This document shows positions 58,124 through 64,000 of a DNA stretch of 64,000 nt, piece after piece. The stretch spans positions 1-64,000 of the forward strand of contig JADKBZ010000011.1 of the NCBI GenBank assembly GCA_016714815.1, read 5' to 3'. Positions within the stretch are counted from its first letter, which is position 1, and every line of letters begins with the position of its first letter. A program made the position numbers and the translations under genes. Below the pieces are notes generated by a model that did no database searches, was not told where the DNA came from, and saw only the letters and a list, made by a program, of their open reading frames with translations. Origin of the DNA: Holophagales bacterium. GTDB taxonomy: Bacteria > Acidobacteriota > Thermoanaerobaculia > UBA5066.

Positions 58124-58245
58124 CGGCGCAGTCTCCTCCCTCTTCCCCGGTGGGAACCGCCGCAAGGTTAACCCGTCGCGCCCGGTTTTCACCTCTGTTC
58201 CGTTCCGCGGCCGTCTGTAAACTGCGCCGCAGGGAGACACTGTGT

Positions 58246-60834
58246 ATGTCGACGTCCCGCCGCCTCGACCGCGTCCGTGCCGCCCGTGTGCCTCTCGCGC
58301 TCGCCCTGCTCCTGTCCGCATCGAGACTCCCGGCCGCGGCGCCGTGCAGCGTTTTCCGATTCGCGCCGCCGCGTGACGTCGCGCCGCTGCCGGCCAGCGG
58401 AACGGCCCGGATCGCCGACCTGACCGGGGACGGACGGCCCGATATTCTGGTTCTCGACGGCCGCGGAACCTACGTCTACGGCGCCGTCCAGAAGGTGGAC
58501 GGAACGTTCCTGCCGTTGATCTCCCTGGAGGTGCCGGCCCTCGACGTCTTCACGGCCGACGTCGACGGGGACGGCGTTGCGGAAGGGGTCCTCGTCACCA
58601 GGGACGGTCCTCGCACCTACCGGGTTCTGGAGGAGGGGCGTCCGGAGATCGGACCCGTCGCGGGGGCCCTCGGGCCCCTCCTGGCCGAGGGGCCCCGGGC
58701 GATCGCCGACCTCGACCGGGACGGCCGGAGCGAGATCCTGGTGAACACCGGCACCGCGCTCGTCGCGTTCCGGGCGGGGCCCGGAGACGTCTTCGGCGGG
58801 CAAGTCGTGGCAACCCTGACCCTCGGGGCGGCGACGGGGCTCTCACTCGTCGTCGGCGACTTCGACGGCGACGGGGACGACGACGTCGTCGCGACGGCCG
58901 AGAACTACCCGACCGCCCAGCCCCGGTCCCGCGTTCTCTGGGGAAACGGAATCGGTGGCTTTACACAGGGTGCGAGCGCCTGGTTCCCGGCGATCCAGAG
59001 CGCCGCCGTCTCCGACTTCGACGGGGACGGCCACGGGGATTTCGTCTACGCCGCCATCCGGTCGGACACGCCGTCGCAACCCTGGGGGGCCAGCCTCGTG
59101 TCGGACGACGGGGCGGGAGGGCTGAAGGATCTGCCGCTCTCCATCGTGAGCTCGCCGGCGGCCCTCTTCGCGGCGGACTTCGACCAGGACGGTCACCCCG
59201 ACCTCGTCGATTCCCGCGGCTTCATCGGCAGCGCCTCTCTCTTCCGCGGAACGGGGACCGACTTCGAGCCGGCCGGCTCCCTCGCCGGCTTCTCTCCGTC
59301 CGCGGCGGCCGACGTCGACGGGGACGGATTCCCCGACCTCGTCGGCACGAGCGAGTCGGCGATCCGGCTCGCCCGGAACATCTGCGACACGACGCTGCCC
59401 GACGCGAGCGTCCCCGTCGTCGTCTCCCTCGGTGGGACGAACGGCGTCCGGTACGAGACGGAGATGACGATCGACGCCCGGACGTCCGGCGCGCGCAGCC
59501 TCGAGATCGGGTACGTCCCCTCGTTCGGCGGCGGCGGCGGAAAGGCGCCCTTCCGTCTCGAGGGGGGCGGGCAGATCTTCTTCCCGTCGGTCCTCGACGC
59601 CCTCGCGGACGCGGGAGTGCCGGTGCCGCGGACAGGGGACCGCGGCGGGACGCTCTCCATCCGCGTCCTCGGCGGCTCTTCGGAGGAGATCGCCGTCACG
59701 ACGCGCGTTCTCGCGCTCGGGGCCGCGCGGGGAGGCGTCAGCTTCGCCGAGCGGCCGCTGGACGACGGGCTCTCGGCGTCGGCGGTCGTCGGGTGGCTGC
59801 GCGAAACGGGAGGAGACCGGAGCAACCTCGCCGTCGTGAACCTCGGCGGGGAGAAGGAAGGGGAGGTCGTTCTCCGCGTGACGCTCCGGTCCGCCGAAGG
59901 GGGCGGCTCCCGCGTCCTGCCCGAGGTCCGTCTCGCGCCCGGGGCGCTTCACCAGTGGAACCGGGTCCTTTCCCTCGGCGGGATGAGCGCCGGGTGGGCC
60001 CTCGTCGAGAGGGTGTCGGGCACGGCGCCCTTCTTCACGTATGGCGTCGTGAACGACGAGGGGACTGCGGACGGCTCGTTCGTTCCCGGTTTCGAGCGTC
60101 GCCGCGCGCCTTTGCGCTCGTGGATCCTCCCCGCGGTCGTGGAGTCGGGGCGCTATTCGAGCGACCTCGTCCTGACGAACGCGACCGGGGCCCCCAGGGC
60201 CGTCTCGTTCCGGCTCGTCGCCGAGACGATCACGACGGACGACCGGACCGCGCGCTTCCGGTTCGAGGTGGGGCCTCAGGGCCAGCTCTTCGTGCCGGAC
60301 CTCGTCGCGGAGCTGCGGCGCCGCGGCGTTGCGGGGATTCCGGCGCGGGGCGGCGAGATCGTCGGCGCCCTCTTCGCCGACCTCGAGGGCGATCCGACCG
60401 CGGACTTCTTCCTGGGCGCCAGGACGAGCGCCGGCAAGCCCGAGGGGCGGTACGGGGTCTTCTACGAGGCGATCCCTGCCGGCGAGCCCGAGCGCTACTC
60501 GGCAACGGTTCCCGCGGTCCGGCAGGATGACAAGGTGAGAACGAACGTCGCGATCGTGAATCTCGGGGAGGCGCCCGTCTCCTTCGAGCTCTCCGCCCGC
60601 GACCCGGACCATGGGGGGCGCGTGGCGGGCGTGAAGCGAACGGTGACCGTCGGCCCCCGTCGCTGGGCGCAGGTCGATTCGGTCCTCTCGACTCTCGCGA
60701 CCGGCCTCTCCAGAGGGCGCGTCGAGGTGGTCCCCCAGGGAGGGCCGGCCCGCTTCCTCGCCTACGGAATCACGAACGAAGGTGCGATCCCCGGCGCCGG
60801 GAGCGACGACGGCACCTTCGTGCCGGCCCGCTGA
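58246..60834 (+). CDS. Secreted FG-GAP/VCBS repeat protein with C-terminal Ig-like repeats
   Basis: An 862-aa secreted protein with signal peptide (about 11-29). Residues about 35-380 carry FG-GAP/VCBS calcium-binding repeats: DLTGDGRPDILVL, DVDGDGVAEGVLV, DLDRDGRSEILVN, DFDGDGDDDVVA, DFDGDGHGDFVY, DFDQDGHPDLVD, DVDGDGFPDLVG, predicting an integrin-like propeller. Residues about 395-860 contain similar beta-sandwich units with the recurring phrase S-N-L-A-V-V-N-L-G / T-N-V-A-I-V-N-L-G and YGVVNDEGTADGSFVPGF / YGITNEGAIPGAGSDDGTFVPAR. Probably a surface adhesin or carbohydrate-binding protein. SD AGGGAG before ATG 58246. Confidence 0.82.
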   Translation: MSTSRRLDRVRAARVPLALALLLSASRLPAAAPCSVFRFAPPRDVAPLPASGTARIADLTGDGRPDILVLDGRGTYVYGAVQKVDGTFLPLISLEVPALDVFTADVDGDGVAEGVLVTRDGPRTYRVLEEGRPEIGPVAGALGPLLAEGPRAIADLDRDGRSEILVNTGTALVAFRAGPGDVFGGQVVATLTLGAATGLSLVVGDFDGDGDDDVVATAENYPTAQPRSRVLWGNGIGGFTQGASAWFPAIQSAAVSDFDGDGHGDFVYAAIRSDTPSQPWGASLVSDDGAGGLKDLPLSIVSSPAALFAADFDQDGHPDLVDSRGFIGSASLFRGTGTDFEPAGSLAGFSPSAAADVDGDGFPDLVGTSESAIRLARNICDTTLPDASVPVVVSLGGTNGVRYETEMTIDARTSGARSLEIGYVPSFGGGGGKAPFRLEGGGQIFFPSVLDALADAGVPVPRTGDRGGTLSIRVLGGSSEEIAVTTRVLALGAARGGVSFAERPLDDGLSASAVVGWLRETGGDRSNLAVVNLGGEKEGEVVLRVTLRSAEGGGSRVLPEVRLAPGALHQWNRVLSLGGMSAGWALVERVSGTAPFFTYGVVNDEGTADGSFVPGFERRRAPLRSWILPAVVESGRYSSDLVLTNATGAPRAVSFRLVAETITTDDRTARFRFEVGPQGQLFVPDLVAELRRRGVAGIPARGGEIVGALFADLEGDPTADFFLGARTSAGKPEGRYGVFYEAIPAGEPERYSATVPAVRQDDKVRTNVAIVNLGEAPVSFELSARDPDHGGRVAGVKRTVTVGPRRWAQVDSVLSTLATGLSRGRVEVVPQGGPARFLAYGITNEGAIPGAGSDDGTFVPAR

Positions 60835-60850
60835 GCGCCGGTGTCCGCGT

Positions 60851-60873
60851 CCCGGGGGCGCCACGCCCCCGGG
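60851..60873. terminator. Hairpin between convergent genes
   Basis: CCCGGGGGC (60851-60859) pairs with GCCCCCGGG (60865-60873). No T tract. It lies 16 nt after the FG-GAP gene and 16 nt from the convergent GT39-like gene's stop. Confidence 0.5.
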
Positions 60874-60888
60874 TTCGCGGGCCTCCCG

Positions 60889-62541
60889 TCAGTTCCAGTG
60901 CTTCAGCCGCGGCCAGAGCCGGGGGAGAGGCGTTTTCAAGCCGCGGCAGACCCAGATGGCACCGTTCTCCTCGGCCATTCCCCACGGGTGCGAGTGGCGG
61001 CCTGCCTCCTCGACCGACGCGCAGACGCGCTCGAGGCTCTCGCGGTCGTCCTGGAGGACGACGAGGATGTCGCCGGTGAAGCCCCGCGCGCCCCAGAAGA
61101 AGTGGTTCTGGTGGGCCGAGAGGGCGCGCGGCAGACCGAGCGCGGGGCCGAAGAGGTTGATCGCTCCCGCCTCGCCGTAGTTGTTCGCGAAGACCGCGGC
61201 CCGCGCGCGCTCGCCGGGCGTCAGCCCGTTCCAGACCTTCGCCACGTCGGCCACGAGCTCGGGCCAGCCGAACTGGTCGCCGAAGGCCTGCGGCAGAGGA
61301 CCCCTGTGAGCCACCTCGGACCTCGGCGGCTCGAACCCGAGACTCTTCGTGTACGCGACGAACGCGGGCGGGTCGAGGACCGGCAGGACGAGCGGCGCGA
61401 CGGGAACGGTGAGGAGCACCGCGTACGCGGCGATCGCGGCCCGGGGCCAGCTCATCCGGGGAAAGCGGCGCTCGAGGAGCTCGTCGATACCGACCGCCCC
61501 GGCCGCCAGGAGCATCGGGAAGGCGGGCGTCAGGTAGTAGCCCTTGGCCTTCATGGCGAACATGAGGACGAAGAAGAACGCGAAGGCGCTTCCGAGGGGA
61601 CGGTACCGGCCGCCGCGGGCGAGGAGGAGCCACGCGAGGCCGCCGAGCCAGAAGGGGAAGAGGTGCGGCCCCTGCTGGAGGATCTGCGCCAGGACGAACT
61701 CCCCCGGGCCGAGGACGACGTTCTTCCCCGTGCGCGCGACGTTGCGCAGGTCCTCCAGCGTCGGGAAGCCGTTCGCCGCCTGCCAGAGGAGGTTCGGGAG
61801 GAAGACGAGGAGGGCGACCCCCGCTCCGGCCCAGGGCCAGGGCGTGACGAGCGAGCGCCGGTACGGTGACAGGAGGAGCCCGGCGAGGAGGGCCAGGGCG
61901 AAGAACGCCGTGGAGTGCTTGTTGAGGAGGCCGAGCCCCGCGAGGAGACCGAAGAGGAGCCACAGGCGCGGGGTGGCTCCGTCGGCGATCCGGACGAGGA
62001 CGTAAGCGCACCCCGTCCAGAAGAGCGGCTCGAAGACGTTCATCGTGAAGAGGCCGGCGATGGCGAGGAAGATCGGGGTGGCCGCTGCCGCCACCGCAGC
62101 GAGCCCCTGTGCAGAGCGGCTCCCGCCGAGACGCCAGGCGAGGAGGCCGGTCAGGAGGACGACTGCCGCCCCCGCGAGCCCGGCGATCGTGCGCAGGACC
62201 GGCAGCGACCCGCCGAGGAGGAGCGCGACCTTCGCGTAGAGGCCGATTGCGGGCGCCGCGTCGACGTAGCCCCACGCCAGGTTTCGCCCGCAGTCGAGGA
62301 AGTAGAGCTCGTCGCGGAAATAGCCGTAGCGGCCGGCGAGAGCGAGGTGGATCGCGAGCCGGACGCCGGAGATGGAGAGGAGAAGGCCCCAGGCCGGGGC
62401 GGATTGCGGTCTCTCCTCGAAAGGTTTCACGAACTGCTGATACGCCGCGGCCGCGCCGAGGTTGCCGCGCAGGAGGCCAGCCTCAGGGCGCGGAGTCGCG
62501 AGGGCCACCCCGGGTCGTCGACCCGGTTCGGGGCCGGACAT
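60889..62541 (-). CDS. GT39-like (PMT superfamily) membrane glycosyltransferase
   Basis: A 550-aa membrane protein. The catalytic first loop is GRYGYFRDELYFLDCGRNLAWGYVDAAPAIGLYAKVALLLGG (DE pair near residue 76; Y-V-D-x-x-P pattern of bacterial GT39). Eight to ten helices include FALALLAGLL and MKAKGYYLTPAFPMLLAAGA (K-G-Y-Y-L-x-P-A-x-P, strongly conserved in this family). A C-terminal soluble domain contains RARAAVFANNYGEAGAINLFGP and HQNHFFWGARGFTGDILVVL. The start may be internal to 62541, since it overlaps the upstream gene by 59 bp. Confidence 0.85.
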   Translation of the reverse strand: MSGPEPGRRPGVALATPRPEAGLLRGNLGAAAAYQQFVKPFEERPQSAPAWGLLLSISGVRLAIHLALAGRYGYFRDELYFLDCGRNLAWGYVDAAPAIGLYAKVALLLGGSLPVLRTIAGLAGAAVVLLTGLLAWRLGGSRSAQGLAAVAAAATPIFLAIAGLFTMNVFEPLFWTGCAYVLVRIADGATPRLWLLFGLLAGLGLLNKHSTAFFALALLAGLLLSPYRRSLVTPWPWAGAGVALLVFLPNLLWQAANGFPTLEDLRNVARTGKNVVLGPGEFVLAQILQQGPHLFPFWLGGLAWLLLARGGRYRPLGSAFAFFFVLMFAMKAKGYYLTPAFPMLLAAGAVGIDELLERRFPRMSWPRAAIAAYAVLLTVPVAPLVLPVLDPPAFVAYTKSLGFEPPRSEVAHRGPLPQAFGDQFGWPELVADVAKVWNGLTPGERARAAVFANNYGEAGAINLFGPALGLPRALSAHQNHFFWGARGFTGDILVVLQDDRESLERVCASVEEAGRHSHPWGMAEENGAIWVCRGLKTPLPRLWPRLKHWN

Positions 62542-64000
62542 TTCCAGGACGCGCTTCGTCGAGAAGCCCGAGCTCCCACAGGGAGAGGGTGTACCCGCCG
62601 GGAAGGGAGCGGACCTCGTGGGGGAGCCGGGCCAGGCGCCCGGCGCGTTCGGCCGAAGGTTCGCCCCTGTGGACCCACGCCAGGTGCGTGGCGCCGAGGG
62701 ATCGGAGCCTCTGGACGATGGCGGGGGTCAGGAACTCCTCGCGGACCGACCAGCCGTCCCGGCGGGACGGCTCGAGGAGGAGCGGACAGCGCGCGTCGAC
62801 GTCGTCCTTCACCGCGACGACGAGAGCGCTTTCGGACGTCAGGGAGCGGACGGCGTCGCCGAAGGCGAGGCCGACCGGGGGGACGGAGTAGAGGTGCCGG
62901 TCCGCCCAGCGGACGTTCACGGCCGAGACGACGGCCAGGAGGGCGAGGGGCGCGGCCCAGGGGAGCGGCCGGCGGGCGGCGAGCCGGGACGACAGAAATG
63001 CGAGCGGCCCGGCGAGGAGGAGCGCCAGGGCCGGCAGGACGCCGAGCTGGTAATAGTCGTGGACGACGTTGAGGTTCCAGAAGACGAGGACGTAGAAGGC
63101 GGCGCCGGCGAGCCACGCCAGGACGGCCCGCCGGTCGGTACGGCGAGGGAAGAGGGCGATGGCGAAGAGGAGGAGCGCTGCGCCCGCCGGGCCCGCCACC
63201 ACTCGGGGGAGTCTCCCGGCGAGCGTCTTCAGTGCGGCCGGGTCGAGCCTCTGCTCGAGGCTCCCGAAGTACCAGCGCCCCATGTTCGTCATCCGGTGGT
63301 AGTCGGGGAGGAAGCTCCAGTCGGGCGCCGCGGCGTTCACGCCCTCGGCGTGGAGGCGCCAGAGGGCGAAGGCGGCGACGGGGAGGAGGCCGAGGAGAGC
63401 GGCGCGCAAGAGGAGCTTCCCGTTCCGCCCCGCCAGGGCGAGGGCGAGGAGGGGCGGGACGAGCGGGAGGAGGACCGGTGCCTTCACGAGGGCGGCCGGC
63501 ACCGCGACGAAGGCGGCGAGGGCGAGCCGCGGGACGCTTCGCCGCTCGAACCCGGACGCGGCCAGGGCGAAGGCCAGGAGCCCGCCCCCGATCGCGAAGA
63601 GGTCGACGACGAGAGCGCGGGAGTAGTGCTGCGACAGCGGCGACGCGAGGAAGGCGAGGGTCGCCCAGCGTGCGAGCTCGTCTCCGGCCGAGGCGCGGAG
63701 GGCCGCCCAGAGTGCCGCGACGGCCAGCAGGAAAGAGGCGAAGAAGACCGAACGGGCCGCGACGAGCGAGTCGGTTCCGAGGGCGCGCTGGACGATTGCC
63801 GTGGCCGCCTGCGGCAGCGGGCACTCGAGGACGACGACGCGCCACGGCCCCATCCAGGCGACGACGGGGTGGAGGAGATCGACCCCCTCCTCGCGGAAGG
63901 CGCGGATCGTCCGGGACGTGTCCATCTGCCTCCAAACGTGCGCTCCGTCGAGCTCGCCCCCCGCGTGCCGAAGGGGGAGGAGCGCGAGGACCAGCGCCGC
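62483..64000 (-). CDS. GT39-like membrane protein (5' end outside window)
   Basis: At least 505 residues. The frame stays open upstream of ATG 63925 to the window edge (LVLALLPLRHAGGELDGAHVWRQMDTSRTIRAFREEGVDLLHPVVAW). This reads as signal-anchor plus the first extracytoplasmic loop of a GT39-like protein (H-x-W-R-Q-x-D-T), so the true start lies beyond 64000. About ten helices follow, then a C-terminal soluble domain with VVHDYYQLGVLPALALL before it. The end overlaps the next GT39-like gene, so the two are probably one operon. Confidence 0.8.
   Translation of the reverse strand, partial: AALVLALLPLRHAGGELDGAHVWRQMDTSRTIRAFREEGVDLLHPVVAWMGPWRVVVLECPLPQAATAIVQRALGTDSLVAARSVFFASFLLAVAALWAALRASAGDELARWATLAFLASPLSQHYSRALVVDLFAIGGGLLAFALAASGFERRSVPRLALAAFVAVPAALVKAPVLLPLVPPLLALALAGRNGKLLLRAALLGLLPVAAFALWRLHAEGVNAAAPDWSFLPDYHRMTNMGRWYFGSLEQRLDPAALKTLAGRLPRVVAGPAGAALLLFAIALFPRRTDRRAVLAWLAGAAFYVLVFWNLNVVHDYYQLGVLPALALLLAGPLAFLSSRLAARRPLPWAAPLALLAVVSAVNVRWADRHLYSVPPVGLAFGDAVRSLTSESALVVAVKDDVDARCPLLLEPSRRDGWSVREEFLTPAIVQRLRSLGATHLAWVHRGEPSAERAGRLARLPHEVRSLPGGYTLSLWELGLLDEARPGNVRPRTGSTTRGGPRDSAP

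Overview
The window is about 69-70% GC, densely packed, and reads as a chromosome segment of a Gram-negative bacterium. An outer membrane is indicated by a BtuB-type TonB receptor, an L-Ara4N (arn) lipid A gene set, Wzm/Wzt-type polysaccharide export and YqgE. My best guess is Acidobacteriota (Thermoanaerobaculia-like). The guess rests on the long Hfq-like protein, GTP-dependent PEPCK, the many large secreted proteins and the FYTxxPCRxxDTR-type C-terminal domain. It is inference from style, because the window has no rRNA or other marker gene.

Layout. 1-2781: RicT-like protein, Hfq-like RNA chaperone, M20 peptidase. 2782-4152: two copies of a 196-209 bp palindromic repeat flanking a GNAT acetyltransferase gene. 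4153-8518 (minus): an AttEFGH-like ABC system. 8595-16387 (plus): wzm, wzt, arnT, arnC, arnA formyltransferase, arnA dehydrogenase and arnD, all tightly coupled. 16563-32028: a surface-glycan block of large multi-spanning proteins (YfhO-like, GT39-like, STT3/AglB-like), two GT2 enzymes (one fused to a methyltransferase), a YfhO-like gene broken by two frameshifts, and a second M20 peptidase. 32051-32383: a small thioredoxin-fold protein with an in-frame UGA in a UxxC motif and a hairpin just downstream, a probable selenoprotein. 32373-48535: penicillin acylase, fasciclin protein, a MoxR AAA ATPase with a TraB-like partner, a five-unit tandem array, YqgE, SpeA, proline iminopeptidase, an MshEN-GAF-like protein behind a sigma54-like promoter, PEPCK, Psd and an amino-acid ABC transporter. 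48606-50755: cobalamin riboswitch and BtuB receptor. 50756-64000: third copy of the palindromic repeat, extracellular nuclease, YpfJ-type metalloprotease, tRNA-Ala(GGC), a Vgb-like propeller, a ferritin-like protein, an FG-GAP protein and two GT39-like membrane proteins, the last cut by the window end.

Expression signals. Genes inside operons mostly start at GTG or ATG overlapping the previous stop by 4 bp (GTGA/ATGA), so translational coupling is general. Operon-first genes very often have a TANNNT -10-like hexamer only 6-9 nt before the start codon and no Shine-Dalgarno sequence, the signature of leaderless mRNAs. This pattern was used to choose several starts.

Most notable items: the UGA-containing ArsC/glutaredoxin-like gene with a SECIS-like hairpin; the palindromic repeat family, each copy with an 8-bp tandem array on the same side; the widespread leaderless promoter pattern, including a 12-bp divergent pair in which each start codon lies in the other gene's -10; an arn cluster without arnB; and the MoxR/TraB-like pair.
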